Shown here one piece after another: positions 46,845 through 58,603 of a DNA stretch of 64,000 nucleotides (positions are counted from its first letter, which is position 1; each line of letters starts with the position of its first letter). Location: the NCBI RefSeq assembly GCF_030450125.1, contig NZ_CP123923.1:5952001-6016000 (forward strand). Reading direction: 5' to 3'. The position numbers were made by a program, and so were the translations under genes. The notes beneath the pieces are model-generated. The model saw only the letters and a list, made by a program, of their open reading frames with translations. It made no database searches and was not told the DNA's origin. Origin of the DNA: Streptomyces sp. WP-1. Lineage in GTDB: Bacteria; Actinomycetota; Actinomycetes; Streptomycetales; Streptomycetaceae.

Positions 46845-46970
46845 TGCCCGATCCCGCCGCATCCGACGCGCTCGCCCCCACCCTGCCGTCGCGCACCGCA
46901 CCCCGCCCCCGGCCCGGATTCCCGCCCCGGTATCGTCGCCGTGTACACCCCTTGACCAGTGGAGTCCGAG

Positions 46971-47396
46971 ATGCCCACGCGTCCTTCCGCGAGCCGTCGT
47001 ACCGTTCTTCGAGGGGCCGCCGTGGTCCCGGTCGCCGGGCTCGGCCTGGCCGCGTGCTCCGGGCCGGGAGACAGCGGATCGGCCGCCACTCCGACCGCGC
47101 CGGTGGACCTCGGCGCGGAGGGCGACGTCGCCAAGGGCGGCGCCAAGCTCTACAAGGACCACAATGTGGTGGTCAGCCGGGACAAGAGCGGCACGCTGAA
47201 GGCGTACAGCACGGTCTGCACGCACGCCGGATGCCCGATCAACAAGCTCCAGGGCACGACCCTGATCTGCCCCTGCCACGGCAGCGAGTTCGACGCCGTG
47301 ACCGGCAAGGTGGTCCAGTCGCCGGCCACCGAGCCGCTGACGGAGCTGTCGGTGAAGACGGAGAACGGCAGGATCGTGGCCGGCCCGGCCGCCTGA
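46971..47396 (+). CDS. Rieske [2Fe-2S] lipoprotein
   Basis: A 141-residue small Rieske protein. The signal region SRRTVLRGAAVVPVAGLGLA has a twin-arginine motif and ends in a possible lipobox (LAAC), so it is likely exported folded through Tat and lipid-anchored. The cluster-binding boxes are CTHAGC (near residue 85) and CPCHGSEF, with GxVxxxPATEPL after them, all intact. It is not part of a cytochrome bc1 operon; its redox partner is unknown. ATG 46971 has GGAG six bases upstream and is preferred to GTG 46959. The LacI palindrome lies 130 bases upstream, in the divergent gap. Confidence 0.9.
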   Translation: MPTRPSASRRTVLRGAAVVPVAGLGLAACSGPGDSGSAATPTAPVDLGAEGDVAKGGAKLYKDHNVVVSRDKSGTLKAYSTVCTHAGCPINKLQGTTLICPCHGSEFDAVTGKVVQSPATEPLTELSVKTENGRIVAGPAA

Positions 47397-47485
47397 TCCC
47401 CGTCCCGCACTGTCCGACCCGCACCGCCCGGCCTCAGCGGTCGCACCGACCGATGGGCGGCGGCGGCCCTTGCCCACGGAGGCAT

Positions 47486-48436
47486 TCACTGGGGCCAGTC
47501 CCAGGCGATGCCCACGACGCCCGGCCGGATGCGCGGCTCGACCACATGGGCGCAGTGATGCGGCCCGGTGACGGGGAGCTCCTGTCGGGCGCTGCGCGGG
47601 GCCTCCGGCGCGTGCTGGGTGAAGCGCCGGCAGCGCACGGGCAGCGCGGCCGCGTCGAAGCGCACCTGGAGCGCGTACTGACCGCCGGGCGCCTCGAAGT
47701 GGTGCAGGTACTCGTGGGCGGGCGCGGCCGCGCCGTCCTCGACGGCATACCGGAAGAGGAAGGTGTCGCCGGCCCGCAGCCGGGTGCCGAAGAGCAGCTC
47801 GGCCACCAGCACCCCGGTGCCCTGGTCCCGGCGGACACGGCCCGTGCGGCAGTTCTCCAGGGCCCGCACCCTCATCTCGTGCGGGGTGCGGCCGGGGTCG
47901 CCCCGGTGGACGACCAGGAAACGGTCGACGCCGTCGCGGTGGGCGCGCACGATGTGATGGGCCTCGCGGGCCACCAGTTCCCGCCCGGCGCCGATCCGGA
48001 CGCACTCGTGGTGGCCCAGGGTGTGCAGCCCGCTGTCGGCCGGCCGGCCCAGCTCGGCCCGGAGCCGGTCCAGCACGCCCGCGGTCTCGGCCGGCGAGCG
48101 GTACGGGTGGCCCGCGGGGGTGTCGGCCTCCTCGCGCCGGTCGGACTCGGCGAGCAGCCTGATCAGCGACTCGTCCGGCAGCCGGAGGATCTCCTCCAGG
48201 GCGCGGACGGCGCGCAGCGACTCCGGGCGCTGGGGGCGGCGGGCACCCTGCTGCCAGTAACTCAGGCTGGTCACACCGACTTTGACGCCATGGCGCGAGA
48301 GATGGTGCTGGACACGCTGGAGCGGCAGCCCGCGCGCGGCGATCGCGGCGCGCAGCGCCACGTGGAAAGGGCCGCCCCGCAGGGCCGTGTCCAGTTCCCC
48401 GGTGGGGTGGTCCGCGTGCTCTAGGACATGCCGCAT
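47486..48436 (-). CDS. helix-turn-helix type protein of unknown role
   Basis: A 316-residue cytoplasmic protein. Residues ~20-75 look like a degenerate XRE-type DNA-binding domain: FHVALRAAIAARGLPLQRVQ, HHLSRHGVKVGVTSLSYWQQ, GARRPQRPESLRAVRALEEI. The C-terminal ~200 residues (HHIVRAHRDGVDRFLVVHRG, LRAGDTFLFRYAVEDG, YLHHFEAPGGQYALQVRFDA) are beta-rich and do not match a domain I can name. A regulatory role is likely but no target is evident. ATG 48436 follows AAAGG. It is divergent from uvrC with 345 bases between them. Confidence 0.65.
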   Translation of the reverse strand: MRHVLEHADHPTGELDTALRGGPFHVALRAAIAARGLPLQRVQHHLSRHGVKVGVTSLSYWQQGARRPQRPESLRAVRALEEILRLPDESLIRLLAESDRREEADTPAGHPYRSPAETAGVLDRLRAELGRPADSGLHTLGHHECVRIGAGRELVAREAHHIVRAHRDGVDRFLVVHRGDPGRTPHEMRVRALENCRTGRVRRDQGTGVLVAELLFGTRLRAGDTFLFRYAVEDGAAAPAHEYLHHFEAPGGQYALQVRFDAAALPVRCRRFTQHAPEAPRSARQELPVTGPHHCAHVVEPRIRPGVVGIAWDWPQ

Positions 48437-48731
48437 GCCGTGGGGCCTTTCTGTCGGTGTCACTACGGCTGGTCAGACCGTCTGCGCGGGTGTGCGGGGC
48501 CACCCCCGTGGCGTCGTGGACGCCCCTGGCCGCGCGCGTCGCGCCCCTTCCCGCGCGCGACGGCCCCGAGTTCCCCCGCATTGAAGCGTGTTGACCGGAA
48601 CCCGACAACACCTTGGGGTCGTACGCCCCGTACTACTGGCCGGACCGTGTCCCCCGGCGGCCCTCCGGCACCGGCGGGCGTGACCTCCGCAGGCCCGCGC
48701 GGGGGCCTGCGGACGAGCCGCGTGGCCGGGG

Positions 48732-48740
48732 TTATCCACA
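48732..48740 (+). promoter_or_regulatory. isolated DnaA-box-like sequence
   Basis: TTATCCACA is identical to the classical E. coli DnaA box and differs by one base from the usual Streptomyces form TTGTCCACA. It lies 11 bases upstream of the uvrC promoter element. A single box proves nothing, but its position could allow DnaA control. Confidence 0.4.
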
Positions 48741-48751
48741 GGCCCGACGCG

Positions 48752-48774
48752 GTGTCGGTGCTCGCCAGTAGGGT
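48752..48774 (+). promoter_or_regulatory. DNA-damage (RecA-NDp/PafBC-type) promoter of uvrC
   Basis: GTGTCGGTG at 48752-48760, eight bases, TAGGGT at 48769-48774; only the first base departs from TTGTCRGTG. Seven bases then lead to the ATG at 48782, so the uvrC operon mRNA should be leaderless. Confidence 0.78.
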
Positions 48775-48781
48775 GTGAGAC

Positions 48782-51373
48782 ATGGCCGATCCCTCCAGCT
48801 ACCGCCCCAGGCCGGGTGAGATCCCGGACACCCCCGGGGTGTACAGGTTCCGTGACGAGCACCGCCGGGTGATCTACGTCGGAAAGGCGAAAAGCCTCCG
48901 CCAGCGCCTGGCGAACTACTTCCAGGACCTGGCGAACCTGCACCCGCGCACCCGGACGATGGTGACCACCGCCGCGTCCGTGGAGTGGACCGTGGTGTCC
49001 ACCGAGGTCGAGGCACTGCAGCTGGAGTACTCCTGGATCAAGGAGTACGACCCCCGGTTCAACGTCAAGTACCGCGACGACAAGAGCTACCCGTACCTCG
49101 CGGTGACGATGAACGAGGAGTTCCCGCGCGTCCAGGTGATGCGCGGTCACAAGAAGAAGGGCGTGCGGTACTTCGGGCCCTACGGACACGCCTGGGCCAT
49201 CCGGGACACCGTCGACCTGCTGCTGCGGGTCTTCCCGGTGCGCACCTGCTCGGCGGGCGTGTTCAAGAACGCCGCCCGCACCGGCCGCCCCTGCCTGCTC
49301 GGCTACATCGGCAAGTGCTCCGCCCCCTGCGTCGGCCGGATCAGCCCCGAGGACCACCGGGACCTGGCCGACGAGTTCTGCGACTTCATGGCCGGCCGCA
49401 CCGGCACCTACCTCCGCCGCCTGGAGAAGCAGATGACGGAGGCGGCCGAGGACATGGAGTACGAGCGGGCCGCCCGGCTGCGCGACGACATCGGGGCCCT
49501 GAAGAAGGCCATGGAGAAGAGCGCGGTCGTGCTCGCCGACGCGACCGACGCCGATCTCATCGCGGTCGCCGAGGACGAACTGGAGGCGGCCGTGCAGATC
49601 TTCCATGTGCGCGGCGGCCGGGTGCGCGGCCAGCGCGGCTGGGTGACCGACAAGGTCGAGGAGATCACGACCGGCGCCCTGGTCGAGCACGCCCTTCAGC
49701 AGCTGTACGGCGAGGAGACCGGGGACGCCGTGCCCAAGGAGGTGCTGGTCCCGGCGCTGCCCGAGCCGGTCGAGCCGGTCCAGGAGTGGCTGACCGGCCG
49801 CCGCGGGTCGATCGTGTCGCTGCGCATCCCGCAGCGCGGCGACAAGAAGGCGCTGATGGAGACCGTGCAGCGCAACGCCCAGCAGGCGCTCGCCCTGCAC
49901 AAGACCAAGCGCGCCTCCGACCTCACCACCCGTTCGCGCGCCCTGGAGGAGATCGCCGACGCCCTCGACCTGGACAGCGCCCCGCTGCGCATCGAGTGCT
50001 ACGACATCTCGCACCTCCAGGGGGACGACGTGGTCGCCTCCATGGTCGTCTTCGAGGACGGCCTCCAGCGCAAGGGCGAGTACCGCCGCTTCCAGATCAA
50101 GGGCTTCGCCGGCCAGGACGACGTCCGCTCCATGCACGAGGTGATCACCCGCCGCTTCAAGCGGTACCTCGCCGACAAGGAGCGGACGGGGGAGTGGGCC
50201 GACGGCGAGGAGCCGGGCACCGACGGCGAGGCCGTGCTCACGGACGGGGGAGCCGCGCCCGCCGAGGCCGGGATCACCCCGTCGGAGGAGACGACAGCCC
50301 CCGCGAACGCCGAGGTCCCGCCCACGGGCGAGGCCCCCGCGCCCGCCGACGCCGGGGCCACCCCCACCGACGCCGGCACCGCACCGGAAGACGCCCCGGC
50401 CACGCCCACCGGCACCGCGCCCCCACTGACTCCCGTCAGCGCAGGAAACGGGGCCCCCGCCAGCGCGGGACCCGGAGCCCCCCTCAGCGAGGGCCCCGGC
50501 GCCCCCGCCGCTCCGGAACCCGGCGCTCCGGCCACCCCGGCATCCGGAGCCCCCGCCGCCACGGAACCCGGCGCTCCGGCCACCCCGGCATCCGGAGCCC
50601 CCGCCGCCACGGAACCCGGCGCTCTGGCCACCCCGGCATCCGACGTCCCCGCCGACACGGCGTCCCGCGCCCCCGCCGCCCCGAGATCCGCCCCACGACC
50701 CGCCGTCCCCCTCACCCCCAGCGGCCCCGACCCGCTCGACGACCCCCTCGCCGTCCCTCTCAACGGTTCCCTCAAGGACGACGACGGTCGGCCCCGGAAG
50801 TTCGCCTATCCGCCCCAGCTGGTCGTGGTCGACGGTGGTCAGCCGCAGGTCGCGGCGGCCCGGCGGGCGCTGGACGAACTGGGGATCGACGACATCGCGG
50901 TGTGCGGCCTGGCCAAGCGGCTGGAGGAGGTCTGGCTGCCCGGCGAGGACGACCCCGTGGTGCTGCCCCGCACCAGCGAAGGTCTGTATCTGCTCCAGCG
51001 CGTCCGGGACGAGGCGCACCGGTTCGCGATCACCTACCAGCGCACCAAGCGCGCCAAGCGCTTCCGCGCCGGCCCCCTGGACGACGTCCCCGGCCTCGGC
51101 GAGACGAGGAAACAGGCGCTCATCAAGCATTTCGGCTCGGTGAAGCGGCTGCGGTCCGCCACAATCGAACAGATCCAGGAAGTGCCCGGGATAGGCCGCA
51201 AGACGGCCGAGACCATCGCCGCGGCCCTCGCCCAGGCGGCCCCGGCCGCACCCGCCGTGAACACGGCGACCGGAGAGATCATGGAAGACGAGGAACCCGA
51301 GACGACGGCGGGTCCCTCAGGGGAGCCCGTGACCGCGGGCCCCTCGGACGAACGACGGGGGCAGGAGACATGA
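48782..51373 (+). CDS. uvrC: excinuclease ABC subunit C with a large low-complexity insertion
   Basis: An 863-residue dual-incision nuclease of excision repair. The GIY-YIG domain is at the start ([20 protein letters not shown]), the UVR helix is [20 protein letters not shown], the RNase H-like endonuclease begins [20 protein letters not shown], and the C-terminus has two helix-hairpin-helix motifs ([39 protein letters not shown]). Between residues ~475 and ~665 a Pro/Ala/Thr/Gly-rich insertion splits the endonuclease domain between its two Asp-containing strands (YDISH and VVDGGQPQ). This makes the protein about 200 residues longer than typical UvrC. rapZ overlaps its stop. Confidence 0.96.
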   Translation: MADPSSYRPRPGEIPDTPGVYRFRDEHRRVIYVGKAKSLRQRLANYFQDLANLHPRTRTMVTTAASVEWTVVSTEVEALQLEYSWIKEYDPRFNVKYRDDKSYPYLAVTMNEEFPRVQVMRGHKKKGVRYFGPYGHAWAIRDTVDLLLRVFPVRTCSAGVFKNAARTGRPCLLGYIGKCSAPCVGRISPEDHRDLADEFCDFMAGRTGTYLRRLEKQMTEAAEDMEYERAARLRDDIGALKKAMEKSAVVLADATDADLIAVAEDELEAAVQIFHVRGGRVRGQRGWVTDKVEEITTGALVEHALQQLYGEETGDAVPKEVLVPALPEPVEPVQEWLTGRRGSIVSLRIPQRGDKKALMETVQRNAQQALALHKTKRASDLTTRSRALEEIADALDLDSAPLRIECYDISHLQGDDVVASMVVFEDGLQRKGEYRRFQIKGFAGQDDVRSMHEVITRRFKRYLADKERTGEWADGEEPGTDGEAVLTDGGAAPAEAGITPSEETTAPANAEVPPTGEAPAPADAGATPTDAGTAPEDAPATPTGTAPPLTPVSAGNGAPASAGPGAPLSEGPGAPAAPEPGAPATPASGAPAATEPGAPATPASGAPAATEPGALATPASDVPADTASRAPAAPRSAPRPAVPLTPSGPDPLDDPLAVPLNGSLKDDDGRPRKFAYPPQLVVVDGGQPQVAAARRALDELGIDDIAVCGLAKRLEEVWLPGEDDPVVLPRTSEGLYLLQRVRDEAHRFAITYQRTKRAKRFRAGPLDDVPGLGETRKQALIKHFGSVKRLRSATIEQIQEVPGIGRKTAETIAAALAQAAPAAPAVNTATGEIMEDEEPETTAGPSGEPVTAGPSDERRGQET
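50521..50664 (+). repeat. 48-bp coding tandem repeat inside uvrC
   Basis: Two perfect 48-bp units (50521-50568, 50569-50616) and a third diverged one (50617-50664) encode [16 protein letters not shown] repeats. The in-frame unit length allows copy-number change without frameshift. Confidence 0.85.
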
Positions 51374-52398
51374 GCGAGAACGACGCACAGCCCACACAGC
51401 GCCGAGATCAGGCGCACCCGGACCCGGGCGGGGAGACCGCCCCCCGGCCCACCGGCCCTGAGAGCGGGCAGGACACGGGCGACGACAACGGAGCACAGGT
51501 GAGTACGGGCGGCGAGGCACCCGGGGTCCCCGAAGCGGCGATCCCCGAGCTGGTGATCATTTCCGGCATGTCCGGAGCGGGCCGCTCGACGGCCGCGAAG
51601 TGCCTGGAGGACCTCGGCTGGTTCGTCGTGGACAACCTGCCGCCCGCGCTCATCCCCACCATGGTCGAACTGGGCGCCCGCTCCCAGGGGAACGTGGCGC
51701 GGATCGCGGTCGTGGTGGACGTCCGAGGCCGGCGCTTTTTCGACAACCTGCGCGAGTCCCTGGCGGACCTGGAGGCCAAGCACGTCACCCGGCGGATCGT
51801 CTTCCTGGAGTCCTCCGACGAGGCCCTGGTACGCCGCTTCGAGTCGGTGCGCCGCCCGCACCCCCTCCAGGGCGACGGCCGCATCGTGGACGGCATCGCC
51901 GCCGAGCGGGAGCTGCTGCGCGAACTGCGCGGCGACGCCGACCTGGTGATCGACACCTCCAGCCTCAACGTGCACGAGCTGCGGGCCAAGATGGACGCCC
52001 AGTTCGCCGGCGAGGAGGAGCCCGAACTGCGGGCCACCGTGATGTCCTTCGGGTTCAAGTACGGCCTCCCGGTCGACGCCGACCTCGTCGCGGACATGCG
52101 GTTCCTGCCCAACCCGCACTGGGTCCCGGAGCTGCGCCCCTTCACGGGCCTCAACGAGGAGGTCGCCGCCTATGTCTTCAACCAGCCCGGCGCCAAGGAG
52201 TTCCTGGACCGCTACGCCGAGCTGCTGCGGCTGATCGCGGCCGGCTACCGGCGTGAGGGCAAGCGCTATGTGACCATCGCGATCGGCTGTACCGGGGGCA
52301 AGCACCGCTCGGTCGCGATGTCGGAGAAACTCGCCGCGCGCCTCGCGGCCGAGGGTGTGGAAACGGTGGTCGTACACCGGGACATGGGACGGGAATGA
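51370..52398 (+). CDS. rapZ: RapZ-family nucleotide-binding protein
   Basis: A 342-residue P-loop protein of the RapZ/YvcJ family, which in E. coli adapts RNase E to sRNAs for amino-sugar control and in other bacteria binds nucleotides. The N-terminal ~55 residues are acidic and disordered. The modified Walker A is [20 protein letters not shown], with Arg in place of the usual Lys. Next comes [18 protein letters not shown], the C-terminal [20 protein letters not shown] and the signature [20 protein letters not shown] 51370 overlaps the uvrC stop (ATGA). The order uvrC-rapZ-yvcK-whiA is conserved in Gram-positive bacteria. Confidence 0.95.
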   Translation: MSENDAQPTQRRDQAHPDPGGETAPRPTGPESGQDTGDDNGAQVSTGGEAPGVPEAAIPELVIISGMSGAGRSTAAKCLEDLGWFVVDNLPPALIPTMVELGARSQGNVARIAVVVDVRGRRFFDNLRESLADLEAKHVTRRIVFLESSDEALVRRFESVRRPHPLQGDGRIVDGIAAERELLRELRGDADLVIDTSSLNVHELRAKMDAQFAGEEEPELRATVMSFGFKYGLPVDADLVADMRFLPNPHWVPELRPFTGLNEEVAAYVFNQPGAKEFLDRYAELLRLIAAGYRREGKRYVTIAIGCTGGKHRSVAMSEKLAARLAAEGVETVVVHRDMGRE

Positions 52399-53486
52399 CG
52401 GAACGTACACCGCGGCTGGGACGGCTGCGCCGGATGGTGCCCGAGGCGCGCTCCGGCCGCTCGGGCGAGACCCGCGCCGGCCGCCCGGTCGAGGCCCGCG
52501 GGGGCCGGCCCCGCCGCCGGGGCGCACAGCCCAAGGTCGTCGCGCTCGGCGGTGGCATGGGCCTGTCGGCCTCGCTGGCCGCGCTGCGCCGGATCACCGG
52601 CGATCTCACCGCCGTCGTCACCGTGGCCGACGACGGCGGCTCCAGCGGACGGCTGCGCGACGAGCTGGGCGTGCTGCCGCCCGGCGATCTGCGCAAGGCG
52701 CTGGCCGCGCTGTGCGGGGACGACGACTGGGGCCAGACCTGGTCCCGTGTCATCCAGCACCGCTTCCAGTCCCAGGGCGATCTGCACGACCACGCGGTGG
52801 GCAATCTGCTGATCGTCGCCCTGTGGGAGCAGCTCGGCGACCATGTCCAGGCGCTGGACCTGGTCGGCAAGCTGCTCGGCGCGCACGGACGGGTGCTGCC
52901 CATGTCCGCCGTGCCACTGGAGCTCCAGGCCCTGGTCAAGGGACATGATCCGGAGCACCCGGAGGCCGTGGACACGGTGTGCGGGCAGGCCACCGTGGCG
53001 CTGACGCCCGGCGAGGTGCAGTCCGTCCACCTGGTGCCGAACGACCCGCCGGCCGTCCCGGAGGCCCTCGCGGCGGTCCTGGACGCGGACTGGGTGGTGC
53101 TCGGCCCCGGGTCCTGGTTCTCCTCGGTGATCCCGCATCTCTTGGTGCCCGAGCTGCTGGACGCCCTGACCGAGACCAAGGCCCGCAAGGTCCTGTCCCT
53201 GAACCTCGCTCCGCAGCCGGGGGAAACAGACGGCTTCTCCCCGCAGCGTCATTTGGAGGTTTTGGGGCGACACGCCCCTAAACTCGCCCTGGACGTGGTG
53301 CTGGCCGACGAGGCCGCCGTGCCCGACCGCGATTCGCTCACCGAGGCCGCCAAGCGGCTGGGAGCCGCGGTCGAGCTGGCCCCGGTGGCCCGGACCGACG
53401 GAACACCCCGGCACGACCCGGAGCTGTTGGCCGCCGCGTACGACCGTATTTTTCGGATGCATGGAAGGATCGGCCCATGGCGATGA
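52395..53486 (+). CDS. YvcK/GlmR-family (CofD-like) protein
   Basis: A 363-residue protein of the YvcK/CofD superfamily. In Bacillus the relative (GlmR) binds UDP-GlcNAc and steers carbon to cell-wall synthesis; in mycobacteria CuvA has a similar wall role. The core is [69 protein letters not shown] and [20 protein letters not shown]. An Arg-rich ~45-residue N-terminal extension precedes it. ATG 52395 overlaps the rapZ stop as ATGA, and the 3' end overlaps whiA by 10 bases. Tight coupling indicates one mRNA. Confidence 0.93.
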   Translation: MTERTPRLGRLRRMVPEARSGRSGETRAGRPVEARGGRPRRRGAQPKVVALGGGMGLSASLAALRRITGDLTAVVTVADDGGSSGRLRDELGVLPPGDLRKALAALCGDDDWGQTWSRVIQHRFQSQGDLHDHAVGNLLIVALWEQLGDHVQALDLVGKLLGAHGRVLPMSAVPLELQALVKGHDPEHPEAVDTVCGQATVALTPGEVQSVHLVPNDPPAVPEALAAVLDADWVVLGPGSWFSSVIPHLLVPELLDALTETKARKVLSLNLAPQPGETDGFSPQRHLEVLGRHAPKLALDVVLADEAAVPDRDSLTEAAKRLGAAVELAPVARTDGTPRHDPELLAAAYDRIFRMHGRIGPWR

Positions 53487-54466
53487 CGGCAGCGGTGAAG
53501 GACGAGATCTCCCGGCTCCCCGTCACCCGGACCTGCTGCAGGAAGGCGGAGGTCTCCGCCATTCTGCGGTTCGCCGGCGGCCTGCATCTGGTGAGCGGGC
53601 GCATCGTGATCGAGGCGGAGCTGGACACGGCGATGGCGGCCCGCCGCCTCAAACGGGACATCCTGGAGATCTTCGGCCACAGCTCGGAGCTGATCGTGAT
53701 GGCCCCCGGCGGACTGCGCCGCGGCTCGCGCTATGTCGTCCGGGTCGTCGCGGGCGGGGACCAACTCGCCCGGCAGACCGGCCTGGTGGACGGCCGGGGC
53801 CGGCCGATCCGCGGGCTTCCCCCGCAGGTGGTCTCGGGGGCCACCTGTGACGCGGAGGCGGCCTGGCGCGGGGCGTTCCTCGCGCACGGCTCGCTGACCG
53901 AGCCCGGCCGCTCCTCCTCCCTGGAGGTGACCTGCCCGGGTCCGGAGGCCGCGCTGGCACTGGTCGGCGCCGCCCGCCGGCTGTCGATCGCCGCCAAGGC
54001 CCGGGAGGTGCGCGGGGTGGACCGCGTGGTCGTCCGGGACGGTGATGCGATCGGCGCGCTGTTGACGCGGCTCGGCGCGCACGAGTCGGTGCTGGCCTGG
54101 GAGGAGCGGCGGATGCGCCGCGAGGTGCGGGCCACGGCCAACCGGCTCGCCAACTTCGACGACGCGAACCTGCGGCGTTCGGCCCGCGCGGCGGTGGCCG
54201 CGGGGGCGCGGGTGCAGCGCGCGCTGGAGATCCTGGGCGAGGAGGTGCCCGAGCACCTCGCCGCGGCCGGACGGCTGCGCATGGAGCACAAGCAGGCCTC
54301 GCTGGAGGAGCTGGGCGCGCTCGCCGACCCGCCGCTGACCAAGGACGCGGTCGCGGGCCGGATCCGCCGGCTGCTGGCCATGGCCGACAAGCGCGCCTCG
54401 GATCTGGGCATCCCGGGCACCGAGGCCAATCTGTCGGAGGAGCTGGCGGACAACCTGGTCGGCTGA
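53477..54466 (+). CDS. whiA: sporulation transcription regulator WhiA
   Basis: A 329-residue developmental regulator that works with WhiB to stop aerial growth and start sporulation septation. It joins a degenerate LAGLIDADG homing-endonuclease fold ([40 protein letters not shown]) to a C-terminal helix-turn-helix of the sigma-4 type ([37 protein letters not shown]). [14 protein letters not shown] is the normal N-terminus. ATG 53477 lies inside the end of yvcK. Besides its own signals it could be reached from the damage-type promoter of uvrC, three genes upstream. Confidence 0.97.
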   Translation: MAMTAAVKDEISRLPVTRTCCRKAEVSAILRFAGGLHLVSGRIVIEAELDTAMAARRLKRDILEIFGHSSELIVMAPGGLRRGSRYVVRVVAGGDQLARQTGLVDGRGRPIRGLPPQVVSGATCDAEAAWRGAFLAHGSLTEPGRSSSLEVTCPGPEAALALVGAARRLSIAAKAREVRGVDRVVVRDGDAIGALLTRLGAHESVLAWEERRMRREVRATANRLANFDDANLRRSARAAVAAGARVQRALEILGEEVPEHLAAAGRLRMEHKQASLEELGALADPPLTKDAVAGRIRRLLAMADKRASDLGIPGTEANLSEELADNLVG

Positions 54467-54506
54467 CCCGACCCGACCCGACCCGACCCGACACCGACAC
54501 CGACAC
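54467..54506. repeat. short microsatellite after whiA
   Basis: Five tandem GACCC units followed by three CGACAC-type units directly after the whiA stop codon. Probably slippage-prone; no function is apparent. Confidence 0.75.
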
Positions 54507-54507
54507 G

Positions 54508-54549
54508 CCGGTGCCGAACCCCGTTCGAGGGGATTCGGCACCGGCTTTT
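54508..54549 (+). terminator. terminator of the uvrC-whiA operon
   Basis: GCCGGTGCCGAACCCC and GGGGATTCGGCACCGGC form a long stem with one bulged A around a GTTCGA loop, followed by TTTTG. Confidence 0.88.
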
Positions 54550-55897
<1,348 letters not shown>

Positions 55898-56042
55898 TCG
55901 CCGAAGACCGCAGCAGCACGACCGTGACATGAGAGCAGGGCTCGGCCAGCGCACCGTCGCGCTGACCGGGCCCTGTCTCACGCACGGATCACGTCCTCAT
56001 ACGATCAAGGTGCACCACGAGCCCTCCTCAGGAGTCCACTCA

Positions 56043-57254
56043 ATGAAGACGATCGACGAACTTCTCGCCGACGGCGTAAGCGGCAAGCGGGTCTTCGTCC
56101 GCGCCGACCTCAATGTGCCGCTGGCCGACGGGACGATCACCGACGACGGCCGCATCCGCGCCGTGCTGCCCACCGTCAAGGCGCTCGCCGAAGCGGGCGC
56201 CAAGGTGATCGTCGCCTCGCACCTGGGCCGCCCCAAGGGCGCCCCGGAGCCCGCCTTCTCGCTGCTGCCCGCCGCCGAGCGCCTCGGTGAACTGCTCGGC
56301 GCCCCGGTCGCCTTCGCCGAGGACACGGTCGGCCCCGCCGCCCACGACGCCGTCGACGGCCTTCAGCCCGGCCAGGTCGCCGTCATCGAGAACCTGCGTT
56401 TCAACCCCGGCGAGACCGCCAAGGACGACGCCGAGCGCGGCGAGTTCGCGGACCGGCTGGCCGCCCTCGCCGATGTGTACGTGGGCGACGGCTTCGGCGC
56501 CGTGCACCGCAAGCACGCCTCCGTCTACGACCTCCCGGCCCGGCTGCCGCACTACGCCGGCCACCTCATCGCCACCGAGGTCGGCGTCCTGAAGAAGCTC
56601 ACCGAGGAGGTCGAGCGCCCCTACGTCGTCGCGCTCGGCGGTGCCAAGGTCTCCGACAAGCTCGCCGTCATCGACCAGCTGCTCGGCAAGGCCGACCGGC
56701 TGCTCATCGGCGGCGGCATGGCCTACACCTTCCTCAAGGCCAAGGGCTACGAGGTCGGCATCTCCCTCCTCCAGGAGGACCAGATCCCGGCCGTCACCGA
56801 GTACATGGAGCGCGCCGAGAAGCTCGGCGTGGAACTGCTGCTCCCCGTCGACGTCCTGGTCTCCCGGGAGTTCCCGGACCTGAAGACCAAGGCGCCGAGC
56901 CAGTACAACACCGTCGACGCGGACAAGATCCCCGCCGACCAGGAGGGCCTGGACATCGGCCCGAAGACCCGGGAGCTGTACGCCTCGAAGCTCGCCGACG
57001 CCCGGACCGTGTTCTGGAACGGCCCCATGGGCGTCTTCGAGCACCCGGACTACGCCGAGGGCACCAAGGCGGTCGCCCGGGCGCTCGTAGACTCGAACGG
57101 TTTCACCGTCGTCGGCGGCGGTGACTCCGCCGCGGCCGTGCGCACGCTCGGCTTCGACGAGAACGCATTCGGCCACATCTCGACCGGCGGCGGCGCCTCC
57201 CTCGAATACCTCGAGGGCAAGACGCTTCCCGGTCTCGCCGCACTGGAGGACTGA
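56043..57254 (+). CDS. pgk: phosphoglycerate kinase
   Basis: A 403-residue two-domain kinase making ATP from 1,3-bisphosphoglycerate. Motifs are KRVFVRADLNVPLADGTITD (substrate Asp/Asn), VIVASHLGRPKGAPEP, VIENLRFNPGETAKD, YVVALGGAKVSDKLAVIDQL, the nucleotide loop FWNGPMGVFEHPDYAEGTKA and the terminal GGGDSAAAV with STGGGASLEYLEGKTLPG. The ATG at 56043 follows AGGAGTCCACTCA. The 145-base gap after gap may carry an internal promoter. tpiA begins six bases after its stop, so they are co-transcribed. Confidence 0.98.
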   Translation: MKTIDELLADGVSGKRVFVRADLNVPLADGTITDDGRIRAVLPTVKALAEAGAKVIVASHLGRPKGAPEPAFSLLPAAERLGELLGAPVAFAEDTVGPAAHDAVDGLQPGQVAVIENLRFNPGETAKDDAERGEFADRLAALADVYVGDGFGAVHRKHASVYDLPARLPHYAGHLIATEVGVLKKLTEEVERPYVVALGGAKVSDKLAVIDQLLGKADRLLIGGGMAYTFLKAKGYEVGISLLQEDQIPAVTEYMERAEKLGVELLLPVDVLVSREFPDLKTKAPSQYNTVDADKIPADQEGLDIGPKTRELYASKLADARTVFWNGPMGVFEHPDYAEGTKAVARALVDSNGFTVVGGGDSAAAVRTLGFDENAFGHISTGGGASLEYLEGKTLPGLAALED

Positions 57255-57260
57255 CCCCGT

Positions 57261-58037
<777 letters not shown>

Positions 58038-58085
58038 CGGAGCGGCCGCACCGTCCATGAGTAGGCGGTAGCCGCGATACGTCGT

Positions 58086-58122
58086 ACTCTTGCGGGGGCA
58101 CGGCCCAGGAGCTGTGCCCCCG
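58086..58122 (+). promoter_or_regulatory. secG -10 element and leader hairpin
   Basis: TACTCT at 58086-58091 is a likely -10. Right after it GGGGGCAC (58095-58102) and GTGCCCCC (58115-58122) form an 8-bp hairpin that would sit at the 5' end of the secG mRNA, or act as a weak tpiA terminator. Confidence 0.45.
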
Positions 58123-58156
58123 TCGTCCATCCGATTCCGAGGAAGTTGGTCCAGCC

Positions 58157-58393
58157 GTGGTTTTGGGGTTCTCGATCGCCCTGATCGTCTTCAGCCTGCT
58201 GCTGATGCTGCTGGTGCTGATGCACAAGGGGAAGGGCGGCGGCCTCTCCGACATGTTCGGTGGCGGCATGCAGTCCTCCGTCGGCGGCTCCTCGGTCGCC
58301 GAGCGCAACCTCGACCGGATCACCGTCGTGATCGGCGTGCTGTGGATCGCGTGCATCGTGGTCCTCGGCATCCTGATGAAGACGAACAGCTGA
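58157..58393 (+). CDS. secG: preprotein translocase subunit SecG
   Basis: A 78-residue membrane protein, the small accessory subunit of the SecYEG export channel. It has two transmembrane helices, FSIALIVFSLLLMLLVLMHK and ITVVIGVLWIACIVVLGILM, joined by the conserved loop GKGGGLSDMFGGGMQSS. This two-helix layout with a GGGLSxxFGG loop is diagnostic. The start is GTG 58157 behind GAGGAAGTTGG. It follows tpiA by 119 bases, a common order in actinobacteria. Confidence 0.95.
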   Translation: MVLGFSIALIVFSLLLMLLVLMHKGKGGGLSDMFGGGMQSSVGGSSVAERNLDRITVVIGVLWIACIVVLGILMKTNS

Positions 58394-58531
58394 TCCCGGC
58401 CTTCCAGGCACACTCATTCCGTACGTTGAGCCCCATGTTCGGTACGCGCTCCCGAGCGCGGCCTATCATGGGGCTTGCGTCTGGGTGCGGGGGCGGTAAC
58501 TCCCATCACTGGACGCGCGTTGGGCCTTACG

Positions 58532-58576
58532 TAGACTGAGGCGCTCGCAGCGAAGCGGTACGCCGACTCGCTTCGC
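58532..58576 (+). promoter_or_regulatory. possible promoter and leader stem of the RbpA-family gene
   Basis: TAGACT at 58532-58537 with TGGACG 16 bases upstream is a possible promoter. In the leader GCGAAGCG (58550-58557) and CGCTTCGC (58569-58576) make a perfect 8-bp stem with an 11-base loop. Confidence 0.4.
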
Positions 58577-58603
58577 GGCACCATCACGCAGGGAGTTACG
58601 ACC

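Larger units (their letters stand above)
48437..48781. other. 345-base divergent gap upstream of uvrC
   Basis: It holds the damage promoter and a DnaA-box-like 9-mer at its right end. The left 290 bases are GC-rich with no gene, terminator or repeat I can support. Confidence 0.4.

Noticed and set aside
48450..48475. CTGTCGGTG upstream region near 48450 that resembles the damage box.
   Set aside because: No TAnnnT follows at eight bases and no gene starts behind it on the plus strand.
50521..50664. Tandem repeats that could suggest a CRISPR array.
   Set aside because: The units are directly adjacent, 48 bp, in frame and coding for a Pro/Ala linker; there are no spacers.
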